Part shown: positions 46,771 through 56,282 of the stretch, in pieces
How positions within the stretch are numbered: position 1 is the stretch's first letter
Layout: each line of letters opens with the position of its first letter
DNA from: Asparagopsis taxiformis
Taxonomy: Eukaryota; Rhodophyta; Florideophyceae; Bonnemaisoniales; Bonnemaisoniaceae
NCBI GenBank assembly: GCA_030407315.1
Contig: JALQPE010001702.1
Location: 1 to 64,000 of the forward strand
DNA: 64,000 nt
Reading direction: 5' to 3'
Translations under genes and position numbers: made by a program
Notes under the pieces: model-generated
Database searches by the model: none
Told to the model about the DNA's origin: nothing
What the model saw: the letters and a program-made list of their open reading frames with translations, nothing else

Positions 46771-49700
46771 ATGGGCTTGAACCAATCCACACCCCTCTCC
46801 GATTCCTTCTACATCCCCCCAAATCCAACAGCACACAATCCAAACTTCCAACCAAACGCCAGCACACCCGAAAGCCGCCTCCTCCACCTTCTCACCGACG
46901 CCCTCGATGCCCCTCCCGCCCCAGTCATGGCTCTCGTCGGCATGGGCGGCTCCGGAAAGACGTGCGCCCTCCGCGCAGTAGCCGCCCACCCTCAAGTCCG
47001 TACCCGCTTCCACCACGCAGTCTGCTACGTCCAGCTCAGCAAATCGGCCCAAGTCGAGGAGATGCTGCAACAGCTCATTGAGATTGTACGTGTGCACTAT
47101 CGCGCCGCCACTGCCGATGACCTATGTCGTATGGCCAACCAGTCGTCCTTGCAGTCGCGTACGATCGCCAAAACCGTATTGCTGCTCAAGAGCAAGTCAA
47201 TTCTGCTGGTGGTCGATGACGTCTGGAAGGGCGCCGCGGTGTACAGTCGTTTCCTCGAACTACTGCGCCTTGTGCAGAAGCATTCCGACGCACTGTGTCT
47301 GGTGTTTTCGACACGCGACTGGAATGTAGCCAACCTCGTCCCGCAAAAAGCACAGATCCATGTACGACCACTGCAGCCCACCAGTGCTGTTGCCGCTGCT
47401 ATTCTGTTCAACTATGCGCAGCTGAATGCACACGACGTGTACGCATGTGCACAGGACATTGTCACCAGTTTTGAACAAGTGCTGTCGCACTGTGCCGGGC
47501 TTCCACTGACACTAGCCATTGCGGGGTGCAGTGTGCGAACCATGCTGCGTAACGAACAATGCAACGTGCAGAACGTTTGGAAAGCATACTTGCGCCGGAT
47601 CACATTGCCTGGCTCGCTGCTGCAGGAGCGCAGTGAGGAGGACAAGAGCATGTTTGCAGCAGTGCAACTGAGCCTGGATGCACTGGAAGAATGTCAAGCA
47701 GCCCAACACGGGGTAGCAGCTGTGAGTGTGCACGAAGTGTTCAGGTGCTTTGCCATTACATCCAAGTCAAAGTGGTGCCCGATTTCTGTGATTGAGTGCG
47801 CACTAGAGGGCAGCAGTGGGGAGGACGGGGAGCAGGCGAGAAAAGGTGAGGTGGAGAAGGTGTGCAGGTCATTTGCACAACTCAACCTCGTCGACATCGC
47901 CACACTCCACGACACGCTGTGCGTCACTCTACACGACCTCGTGCACGATTACTGCACGTTCACGTGTGAGCCAGTGGGACTGATGCAGAAACTGCACAAA
48001 AGTATAGTGACAAACTACTGGATGCGGTACGGCAGCGGGTCAGCGCCCTCGACATCCAGACAGCGGGTGTTGCGGCCGTGGTGGACATGTGCAGGTGCGA
48101 ACAATGGGTACGTTGCCGACAACATTGCAGTGCACCTCTCGGGGGCGGGAGAAGTCGATGAACTGCTTGCACTGGTGGTGGACTTCCGCTGGACGCAGGC
48201 TCGCATGGAGTTCAGTGAACGTGGCAACAACTTGTTCATGCTTTCGCGAGATGTGAAGATTTTGATCCAAGCTGCCACGGGCAGCATGGCGGAGAGCGTG
48301 GAGCGGGGACTGCGGCTAGTGAGCGAGGCTGCGGAACTGTCTGCACCGTTCGTGGCTGTCAACGGGAGGGAGCTGGCGTTCCAAATGCACGGGCGGCTGT
48401 CCGGGGTGTCGAAGCAGTCCGGCGTCGTGAAGCGGTATTTGTGGAGCCTGGAGCAACATGCTGCAGTACCGTGGATCCGACCGTACAGTGGGATGCTGCG
48501 GGAGGCGGGGGGAGCAGTTCGGCTGAATATTTCGCTACGGCGACAGCTGCTGTGCGTGGCAGTGGTGGGCTCCGGGAGGGAGGTGGTAATTGGGGACAGT
48601 GCCGGGCGCGTGTCATTGGTCGACATGAGAAGCGGGAGTGTGTTGCACACCTGCTGGGTGCGGGGCGGAGGAGTACATTCCATTGCAGCGTGCGGGAGCG
48701 ACGGACGATTCGTGGCGGGATGCGAAAACGGGATACTGTCATTACTCAAATACAGATGTACATTCGGTCCTAGAACCCTGATCCGAGACGGTAGCCATCT
48801 CGGCCACGACGGTGCCGTGTTAAGCGTAGTGGCAAACAATGACGGAGATCGCGTCGTGTCGAGCGGCGAGGACACCAAGATAATCGTATGGAATGTAGCC
48901 GATTTCACAAAAGTACACGTACTAGAGGGACACAGCGCAGAGGTGTGCTCTATTGCATTGCGCGGTAGCATGCTGGTCTCCGGATCGTGGGACTGCACGG
49001 TGAGAGTTTGGGACATGGAGAGCGGTAAACCTGTTGGGTCAGCAGTGAAACGTCACGAATACGAAGTGAGCAGCGTGAGCGTCAGTGAGGACAAACAGTG
49101 GATCGCTGCGAGCTCATACGACGGGAGGGTGCGCGTGTGGCATGTGCAGCGAATACAAGGCGTGGCCGGTAGAGGCCCAGACTACGCTGTAGACCAAGAC
49201 ATGGAAATCCGACACTCAGAGTCTGTGATGACGACTGCGTTTGGCGAAACGAGTGAGAAGCTGTACTTTGGCGACCGAGAGGGCATGACGCACTGCTGGA
49301 ACATTATGACACAGAGTGTGTCGGGAAGCGGTGTTCGGGCTCATTCCCAGGATGTGCGTGGAATGGCAGTGGTGTGCAACGAGGGCGAGTACGAGATTGT
49401 GAGTGTGTCGTCGGATGAGAGTGTGTCTGTGCAGCAGATGAAACGTGACTCTGGTGGAGGTGGTAACAATGGCGTTGGTGATAATGGTGGCAACGGTAGA
49501 GCATCAACGAGACTATGGGATTGGGTATCGTTTCCAGACAAGCGGGGGTATGTGCAGAGTGTGCGTGATTGTGGGGAAGTGTGGATAAGTGCCATGACAG
49601 AGGCGGGGTGTGAAATGCTTGAGAGTCAGACAATGCCCTTGGTGGATAGCGCCACGAAAACCGAGGAAATCGCTTCAACGCGTGAGCCTTCAAGCACTTC

Positions 49701-52512
49701 ACTCCCCAATCGGCCCGCTGGAACTCCACAGTCTCCCACCGAAAATGCACCATCTTCTCCATACCCTCAGTCCGTCACAGCTCCACCGAACACCACCCAA
49801 GCCATGTCTCCTCCACAGCTGTATCCAAGCAAATCAACCCCATCCGCCCCACCACTCCATCCTCAACCTTCACCGACTTCTGAATTTCCGCCTGATGCCC
49901 CAGCGAGTTCCCAACCTCCGACCCCAGCCCCTATTCCACCCCAACAAGCCCCTCCATCCAATCCGGTTGCATCCCTCCGCCCCTCCCCCTCTCATACCCC
50001 TTCACAACACTCACCCCCCATCCCGTCCAGGAGACTCGCAGTCCTCCCCGAAGATGTCACCAGAATGGCTGTCAGCTGGAACTCCCAATTCATCGTTGCT
50101 GGAACAAAGTCCGGCTCCGTCTTCCTCATAGACCCACACACCGGATCCCTCCAGCGCCCCATTGCCTCCCACCGCGACAACGGACTTGTCCTTTGCATCG
50201 ACGTCAGCCACGACAATCGCTTCATTGCCTCCGGCTCCATGTGCGGCTCGCTGCGCGTTTTCGATACGAACGGTAGTAGCTGTGTCGATCTACCGTGCAC
50301 GGACGAGCTCGGCTACGTCAAGAGTGTCGGGTTCAGCGAGCACGATAGCCGGGTTGTGGCGGCATGCGGCGATGGCAGAGTACGGTGCTGGGATCTAGAA
50401 CAGAGGGTGCTATTGCACGAGTTCAGCGTTCTGTGCATGTCGCGATCTGTTCCGAAAATCCCCGATGCGATCATAATGCGCAGCGACAAGTGCATCGCTC
50501 TGAAAATGATTAACGAAGCAGGACACCGGCTGTACAACTCTGTGACGGGCACACATTCTGTCGCTGCTGAAGACGGACAGGGGGCCATTCACGAGTTGTT
50601 GCAGAGCATGAAGCAGAAGTACGGTAGGGTGGACAAAGAGGGCTGTCTGTGGATGGCTCCGTTTGGGTCGTCGATATACTATGGGGAGCGGCATCACAAC
50701 GTTGTTCTGGGTACCCTGGAGAGTCGTCTGGTGGGATCGTTCCATCCGTCGGAGTGGGTGTTCAATGCACAGACGAAGATGTTTGTGAGAGGAGTGTGGA
50801 TGCAGGATCAATTCATTGCGAGGCTTGTGGACGGCACTGGCGAGGAAGGGGGTGCGGCGGCAGGAGGAAGTAATGAGGCACCGGAGATTCCTGTGCTCAC
50901 GGGGGGACATGTTGACATTGATGAGGAGTGGCCGGATGTGTTTATCAGCCACGCTGGAGAAGACAAAATTGTGTTTGCCAAGCCTCTGTACGAGAAGTTG
51001 AAGCGGAAGAACAAGCGTCTGAGAGTGTTTCTGGATGCAGAGTCTCTGCACGCCGGGGACAAGACGGGAGCGTACCTGATGAATGATGCGCTGGAGAAAT
51101 GTCGAGCAGCTGTGTTCGTATTATCACGAGAGTTTTTCCGAAAGTGGTGGCCTGTGCACGAGTTGCAGACGATGCTGCGGAGGCGAGCGGAGAACGAGCG
51201 AGAGGGCAAGCCGGGACCTGCATTTATAGTTGTGTTCTACCGTGTGACGGTGGAGGAATGCAAGGGCCAGTATGGAGGAATGGTGAAAGAGCTGAACTGG
51301 TACTGGGAGGACAAGGGGGAAGAAGTGGTGCAATACATCAAGGAGGTATCAAAGTACCCGGGGATTCGGAACGACAAGGGACAATCGGGTGATGAATTGG
51401 GGGAAGAAGTTGCTGATGAAGTGATTCGAGCACTCGAGAGTACCTATGGGAGCGTGGAGAGAAAGCTGACTGAACGATGCGATACGAGCGTTGAAAAGTT
51501 TGCGAAAGAAATCGGTAAGTCGAGGGAAATGCAACAAGAGCTGGTTAGTGCTAGGGAGACTACGGACGCGCAAAGCAGCTTCATTCCGGTCACTGTATCA
51601 TACAATATGACGACTGGGCACGTAGACGCAAGGACATGCGCTGCTTGGAAAACGGCGTTCGCTCATATGCAAAGGCAGAATTTCCGACGTTCACGCAAAT
51701 GGCAACATGAGAACCTGCGTTCACAAGGTGGGGAGAAGTTGAAGGCGCAAGCTGTATGTAAACCGCAATATTGGGAGTACATATTGCCAAACCTAGGAAA
51801 ATGGGCTGGGATGAAATGCTCAGATAGAGAAGTTTCTCGCTCTGAGTACACTTCTACTAGTATACGGAAAGCTGCCCCATCGTGGAGTGTTCGGAACAGC
51901 AAGTGCAATAGGACATTATGGGTAGCCGCCGGGACTAAATTTTCAAAGCCGGATTCATCAAAGGTACGATCAGCAACCTATTCAGACAAAACGCCGCGTG
52001 CTCCTCCAAGAGTGAAAAAAATGCATTGTAAGCCTACAAAATCTTGTACAATTGCAGGTCGGGATTCTGAATCGCACTCTCGAAATTCAGCTTGGGACAG
52101 GAGAGCTCAGCTGAGACTTGCGATGAGATTTGATGGAGGGGTCGTTACGCATGCTTATGATGTCAGAGAGCGGAAGCAGGACGGAGCTCTGGGGCTTGGA
52201 CTGTGCAAGGAAGTTATGAATTCCGCGCCAAAAGTGGGCGATCAAAATCTGTCAAGCGCGTTTCTGTCACCTCACAAACAATCTACTGCTGACAAAATAG
52301 AAGCTGAATCCGCGTCTCTAGTATTTCATGAGAATGCAAGCACTGCAAGAGATGAGACTGAGATGCGTGATACGTGGGGTGCAGACAGTTCTTCTTCATC
52401 ATCAGAGAATAACCCCTCAGGGACATCCAAGAAGTCGCATTTCGCAACAAAGTTATCCGATCTACTTGCGAGCCACAAATGGGAAGTGGACCTCTCTGAA
52501 GAGAACATGTGA
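46771..52512 (+). CDS. NLR-like STAND protein: NB-ARC, WD40 propellers, TIR
   Basis: This uninterrupted gene encodes 1913 residues. It starts MGLNQS, a classic N-myristoylation signal (Gly2, Ser6). The NB-ARC has a P-loop GMGGSGKT (57-64), Walker B LLVVDDVW (145-152), the LVFSTRD sensor (177-183), CAGLPL (241-246) and an MHD-like LHD near 386. WD40 block 1 covers about 591-890 (VVSSGEDTKIIVWN, LVSGSWDCTVRVWD). A Pro/Ser-rich linker (960-1088) leads to block 2 (1089-1218; FIASGSMCGSLRVFD). TIR follows at about 1387-1510 (WPDVFISHAGEDK; WWPVHELQTML with the candidate NADase Glu). The last ~350 residues are unknown. Function by analogy: ligand sensing by the propellers, ATP-driven oligomerisation, and TIR signalling or NAD cleavage in immunity or cell death. 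Confidence 0.92.
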   Translation: MGLNQSTPLSDSFYIPPNPTAHNPNFQPNASTPESRLLHLLTDALDAPPAPVMALVGMGGSGKTCALRAVAAHPQVRTRFHHAVCYVQLSKSAQVEEMLQQLIEIVRVHYRAATADDLCRMANQSSLQSRTIAKTVLLLKSKSILLVVDDVWKGAAVYSRFLELLRLVQKHSDALCLVFSTRDWNVANLVPQKAQIHVRPLQPTSAVAAAILFNYAQLNAHDVYACAQDIVTSFEQVLSHCAGLPLTLAIAGCSVRTMLRNEQCNVQNVWKAYLRRITLPGSLLQERSEEDKSMFAAVQLSLDALEECQAAQHGVAAVSVHEVFRCFAITSKSKWCPISVIECALEGSSGEDGEQARKGEVEKVCRSFAQLNLVDIATLHDTLCVTLHDLVHDYCTFTCEPVGLMQKLHKSIVTNYWMRYGSGSAPSTSRQRVLRPWWTCAGANNGYVADNIAVHLSGAGEVDELLALVVDFRWTQARMEFSERGNNLFMLSRDVKILIQAATGSMAESVERGLRLVSEAAELSAPFVAVNGRELAFQMHGRLSGVSKQSGVVKRYLWSLEQHAAVPWIRPYSGMLREAGGAVRLNISLRRQLLCVAVVGSGREVVIGDSAGRVSLVDMRSGSVLHTCWVRGGGVHSIAACGSDGRFVAGCENGILSLLKYRCTFGPRTLIRDGSHLGHDGAVLSVVANNDGDRVVSSGEDTKIIVWNVADFTKVHVLEGHSAEVCSIALRGSMLVSGSWDCTVRVWDMESGKPVGSAVKRHEYEVSSVSVSEDKQWIAASSYDGRVRVWHVQRIQGVAGRGPDYAVDQDMEIRHSESVMTTAFGETSEKLYFGDREGMTHCWNIMTQSVSGSGVRAHSQDVRGMAVVCNEGEYEIVSVSSDESVSVQQMKRDSGGGGNNGVGDNGGNGRASTRLWDWVSFPDKRGYVQSVRDCGEVWISAMTEAGCEMLESQTMPLVDSATKTEEIASTREPSSTSLPNRPAGTPQSPTENAPSSPYPQSVTAPPNTTQAMSPPQLYPSKSTPSAPPLHPQPSPTSEFPPDAPASSQPPTPAPIPPQQAPPSNPVASLRPSPSHTPSQHSPPIPSRRLAVLPEDVTRMAVSWNSQFIVAGTKSGSVFLIDPHTGSLQRPIASHRDNGLVLCIDVSHDNRFIASGSMCGSLRVFDTNGSSCVDLPCTDELGYVKSVGFSEHDSRVVAACGDGRVRCWDLEQRVLLHEFSVLCMSRSVPKIPDAIIMRSDKCIALKMINEAGHRLYNSVTGTHSVAAEDGQGAIHELLQSMKQKYGRVDKEGCLWMAPFGSSIYYGERHHNVVLGTLESRLVGSFHPSEWVFNAQTKMFVRGVWMQDQFIARLVDGTGEEGGAAAGGSNEAPEIPVLTGGHVDIDEEWPDVFISHAGEDKIVFAKPLYEKLKRKNKRLRVFLDAESLHAGDKTGAYLMNDALEKCRAAVFVLSREFFRKWWPVHELQTMLRRRAENEREGKPGPAFIVVFYRVTVEECKGQYGGMVKELNWYWEDKGEEVVQYIKEVSKYPGIRNDKGQSGDELGEEVADEVIRALESTYGSVERKLTERCDTSVEKFAKEIGKSREMQQELVSARETTDAQSSFIPVTVSYNMTTGHVDARTCAAWKTAFAHMQRQNFRRSRKWQHENLRSQGGEKLKAQAVCKPQYWEYILPNLGKWAGMKCSDREVSRSEYTSTSIRKAAPSWSVRNSKCNRTLWVAAGTKFSKPDSSKVRSATYSDKTPRAPPRVKKMHCKPTKSCTIAGRDSESHSRNSAWDRRAQLRLAMRFDGGVVTHAYDVRERKQDGALGLGLCKEVMNSAPKVGDQNLSSAFLSPHKQSTADKIEAESASLVFHENASTARDETEMRDTWGADSSSSSSENNPSGTSKKSHFATKLSDLLASHKWEVDLSEENM

Positions 52513-52665
52513 AGGCACTACTTGAAATCCGCAGAGCTCCCTCATCAAACTGCTGAACGCCAGACATCGGATGTGCTTCAAGTAGACGAATGTAAATGTA
52601 ACATAAATTATCATAACACGAAAGAGTCAATGGGAAAGTGGAAAAACCTGTAAAGACCTACAACG

Positions 52666-53205
52666 CTAGTCTGCTTCGAAGCGGGACACGCTATTCCCCA
52701 CATCTGCTTTATAATACGCGCGAACCTGACCATCCGGATCCAAACGGCCCGTATACGTCCTCGAAAACGCCAACAAATCACGCACATCTTCCCGCGGCAC
52801 CCGGAAGCGATGCGCAATTGCGTCAGCATCCCACAACAGAGGGTCCTTACGTCGGAGGTTGAACAATGCGATAATCTGGTTTTGCGTCAGCGCATTTGGC
52901 TTGCGCAACGTGAGATGTTGGTCAACACCACGGACGGAAGGCAGATGCTTGACTGATGCATCGCTTCTTTTCGCCGCATGGTGCCGCGAGTCGAGCACAG
53001 GCGCCGTGGAGTCATCCCAGGAACTGGAGGAGATGACACCGCTGACGCGCTGCAACGTGGACGCCCATTCGGACGGCTGCGCGCGGCGGACCGACGTGTG
53101 GTCTAGCGGCGCCACCAATTGCGGTTGCGGTTGCGGCGACGGCTTGGCGGCGCGCGGTGCGCGCTTCGGCGGTTTTTGCAGTGGTCTGGAAATGGCGGTG
53201 CCCAT
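52666..53205 (-). CDS. NDUFAF4: NDUFAF4-like complex I assembly factor
   Basis: This gene encodes 179 residues, like the human protein (175). The start is MGTAIS, an MGxxxS-type myristoylation signal; animal NDUFAF4 also starts with Met-Gly. The conserved C-terminal helical part is LTQNQIIALFNLRRKDPLLWDADAIAHRFRVPREDVRDLLAFSRTY, matching the family pattern (WTAEKI...QEY.L...DV..LL.YF). The middle is low complexity. The protein helps build the Q module of mitochondrial complex I. Stop codons of NLR and NDUFAF4 are 153 bp apart (convergent). Confidence 0.75.
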   Translation of the reverse strand: MGTAISRPLQKPPKRAPRAAKPSPQPQPQLVAPLDHTSVRRAQPSEWASTLQRVSGVISSSSWDDSTAPVLDSRHHAAKRSDASVKHLPSVRGVDQHLTLRKPNALTQNQIIALFNLRRKDPLLWDADAIAHRFRVPREDVRDLLAFSRTYTGRLDPDGQVRAYYKADVGNSVSRFEAD

Positions 53206-53674
53206 CGCTGCAGACGCGAGCTGGCGTCCGGTGACGGTCGGTTAGAGTGAGGGACGGCAGGATAGAAATGGCGCGGATGGCGCGAAATTTCAGAGGATTA
53301 ATGCACCGTGTTGGATTACGCGTTTGGGTGGCGGTTCGTCATACAACTAAGTAAAATTTTATGTGGGCGCCAAAAGACGACGTGACCCCTATCATATTTC
53401 TGAGCTCTGCTTTGCGTGGCCCGCTGGCGCGCGCGGGAATTAACTGCGTTCAAGTCGAGCGATGAGCGATTTGCATTCTTCGTGTTGTACAGATAGTGCT
53501 TCTGCGCGCTTCCCGCCAATGTTGCATCTCAACGGTATTCATCGAGCGCCAAATGATTGCCCCATTCCGCTCTACACTTGATTACTTCATGCTACTTATA
53601 CCTCGCCGTAGCCCTCTCCCCGCAAGCTTCGCAATCATCCCCGTCCCTCGTACTGACTTCACTCTAACTGCACA
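53206..53674. promoter_or_regulatory. divergent spacer NDUFAF4 / CDT2
   Basis: This 469-bp spacer holds both promoters. No specific motif was recognised. Confidence 0.3.
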
Positions 53675-55252
53675 ATGATGACTTCCCGCCCCTACGCCCG
53701 CCAGTTCCGCAAGGCGATGCTAACCCGCGAACTCGGCCTTTCACGACCACTAGGTACGATTGATCATCAGCGATCCTCCAATCACCCCACCGGTCACGCT
53801 GATAACTAACCCGTATCCCCAATCGCAGCTACAAATCTGGATCCGACATGTCTTCTAGGCGGACTCTATACAACCCCTGAAGCAGAATATGGCTTTCGTA
53901 ACGTCAATCGCTCCGGTGAATCGCAAGCAATCCCTCCCTATTCCCTGTCCTACTCCCGCACCGCATTGCACGGACACGCGCTGGCTGCCGGTGACGAAGA
54001 GGGCATTCTAACAATAGTCGACACGCGTCGTTCACTTCGCGAACAAATGCACGCTGCAACCCCCCAGGAGGCGCCCATGGCTCGCTTCCGCGCCCACGAT
54101 AACGCCATCTTCGACCTCATCTGGCTCAAAGACGACAAACAAGTCGCGACAAGCGCAGGTGACGGCTCGGTGCGCGTCTTCGACATCGAGGGCACCTATC
54201 GTCGCGCACTGCTGCGTGGCACGACCAAATCTGTCAAATGCGTCCGCGCACTCCCCGGCTGCGACGACGTGCTGTTCACCGCGTCGCGTGATGGTAATGT
54301 CCGTGCCTTTGATCTCAGATGTCCGGCGATATGCGATGTATCGCAGTATCCAGAGGCTTTCCACTCGCCGGTGTTCACCATCGAGCAGCCGCACTCCAGA
54401 CGACCGCCCGCCCGGAAGAGGAGGCGCGTCGAAGCAGATCCCCTGGGGTCGGTCACGACGCTCGCGTTCAGACCGGGGACGACCTCGGAGTTGTTCACCG
54501 CTGGCGCCGTGGACGGTAGCGTGAAATTGTGGGATATTCGTAGCACGGGGAGTATTCAGGGCAATGCAAAGGCGACGTGTGTCGCATCGGTCACGCCTTG
54601 TATGCAACGCCCGGGCGCTCCGAGGACTTATGGTATCGCCAGTATGGCTGTGCATGAGGCCGGGCATCGCTTGCTCATTTCGTCGACGGATTCGAGGATT
54701 TATGTGTACGATACGGCGGATGTAAATCTTGGATATACAAAGTGTCTTGCGGGACATACTCAGACTGGATTTTATATCCGCGCTAAGTTTTCACCGTGCG
54801 GACGCTATGTTCTGTCCGGATCGGCTGATACGAAGGGGTACATCTGGGACACGCAACGGCCAGTGAGACATGGTGTTGTAGACCCATTGTTCGAACTGGA
54901 GGGCCACCGAGGTGGTGAAGCGGCTGCCGTGGACTGGTGCAAAACTGATCCTTTTGAAGTTGCGACTTGCGGCGATGATTCTACTGTGAAAGTTTGGCGT
55001 GTAGATGCTTTGAGAAGACCTGCTGCTATGAGGGAGTGCGACAGCATGGGATGCAACACGAGCAGTAGCACCGGGAATCAGTTGAACGGCGCTAGGATTG
55101 CAAGAAGCAGCGAGGATCGGATCTGCAAGACTCGCAAGATGTCTAGCATGTCGATGGTCGGAAACAGCGGGAGGAGGTTGCGCGATGCGGATATCAGACA
55201 GTTCTTCGGGAAGAGCACATTGGAAGTACCGAAAGCTGAACATGTACATTAG
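53675..55252 (+). CDS. CDT2: CDT2/DTL WD40 substrate receptor of CRL4
   Basis: There are two exons, 53675-53753 and 53829-55252, with a 75-bp intron (gtacga...tcgcag, phase 1). Together they give 500 residues. The WD40 region spans about 45-405. HGHALAAGDEEGILTIVDTR, AHDNAIFDLIWLKDDKQVATSAGDGSVRVFD, FTASRDGNVRAFDLR, LFTAGAVDGSVKLWDIR and LSGSADTKGYIWD match CDT2 in order, including the conserved NxxFDL segment. CDT2 directs PCNA-bound Cdt1 to ubiquitination in S phase. The protein is shorter than human DTL (730), mostly in the tail. A second ATG follows the first immediately. Confidence 0.87.
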
Positions 55253-55461
55253 CAGAGTCGAGTAGTAGTAGTGGAAGTCGGGTGGGAGCGTCTATTGCGT
55301 AGGCGTTGAGCGTTTTATTTAATGATCATAACTGGCAAACGTGGGCCGCACACTTTTCGTAAAAATATCTGAGGCACGGCGCACTATCACTCGGAACTTG
55401 AGCATCGGACACATTGATTAATCTCCCACTGAGCCATCAACACTGGCACCTGTCCAACACA

Positions 55462-56259
55462 ATGTCTGCCTTCCTCCACTCACCGTTGCCAGCGCGAAAC
55501 GTTCATCGTTCAACAAATTTTCTGACCCACATCAAAGGCTCCCAGTTTGAGCAGTTTGAACAACGCGACGACAAGAACCGACAACTACAACTTGACCAAC
55601 TCAAAGCAGTGTCCAAACGCGCACGTTACTATCACGTCTTCCTCAACTCGACGTCCTCGAAGCCGTTTCGCACGGCGGCTGAGCGGTTTTTCGAATCCCA
55701 ATCAGCGCAGCCGCACAATCGTTTATGGCTCGTGCAGCAGGTTGCCGACGATACATTCGGCACCATTCGTGGAATTCCTTCGCCGCCACGCGTTATGCTC
55801 ATTGAAGACGTGGATACGGGTGCGGAAGAATCAAATGCATCCCGGTGGATTGCCGCGCTGGATCGCGCTGCACATGCTCTGTCGCCCATGGAAAGCCATT
55901 TTGTTGATTATGTAGTGCAGGGGTCCATTGGCGACAAGGGAGCATTGTGCGACCATGAAATGTTCGCCAGTGAGATCTTGAATGCCGATTGGAGTCGGGC
56001 TGCGGCGACGTCGGAGATGCGGATAAAGTTGCTGCAGTATGCGGAGAGAGTTGGTAATGGCCCCCATTGTCGATTGTACGAGGTGTTGCAAAGTGTTGAT
56101 GAGCCTTCATGTTTCAAGACAGTTGAGGTTTATACGTCCATGGACGCCTTTAGAGAACATATGAAGAATGTGGATCCATTGTTCGCAAAAGACATGTTGG
56201 ATTGTCGCGCAGCTGTGAACAGAGTGCGGCAGTTGTACTGTCGGTTAAACTCTTTGTAG
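55462..56259 (+). CDS. hypothetical protein with ABM-like alpha/beta barrel
   Basis: This gene encodes 265 residues from ATG 55462; upstream the frame has only a TTG. The C-terminal segment, about 198-260 (CRLYEVLQSVDEPSCFKTVEVYTSMDAFREHMKN), has the beta-alpha-beta-beta pattern of an antibiotic biosynthesis monooxygenase/dimeric alpha-beta barrel, with the typical E-x-Y...H spacing. The N-terminal half has a similar pattern (RYYHVFLNSTSS), so two barrel modules are possible. The substrate is unknown. It is tandem behind CDT2 and convergent with COQ2 (23 bp between stops). Confidence 0.6.
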   Translation: MSAFLHSPLPARNVHRSTNFLTHIKGSQFEQFEQRDDKNRQLQLDQLKAVSKRARYYHVFLNSTSSKPFRTAAERFFESQSAQPHNRLWLVQQVADDTFGTIRGIPSPPRVMLIEDVDTGAEESNASRWIAALDRAAHALSPMESHFVDYVVQGSIGDKGALCDHEMFASEILNADWSRAAATSEMRIKLLQYAERVGNGPHCRLYEVLQSVDEPSCFKTVEVYTSMDAFREHMKNVDPLFAKDMLDCRAAVNRVRQLYCRLNSL

Positions 56260-56282
56260 TGATTTTGAAACGGTCATACATT

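Noticed and set aside
48015..49016. 333-codon minus-strand ORF opposite the NLR-like gene
   Set aside because: It is antisense to NB-ARC and WD40 coding sequence, with Ser/Thr/Pro/His-rich shadow composition.
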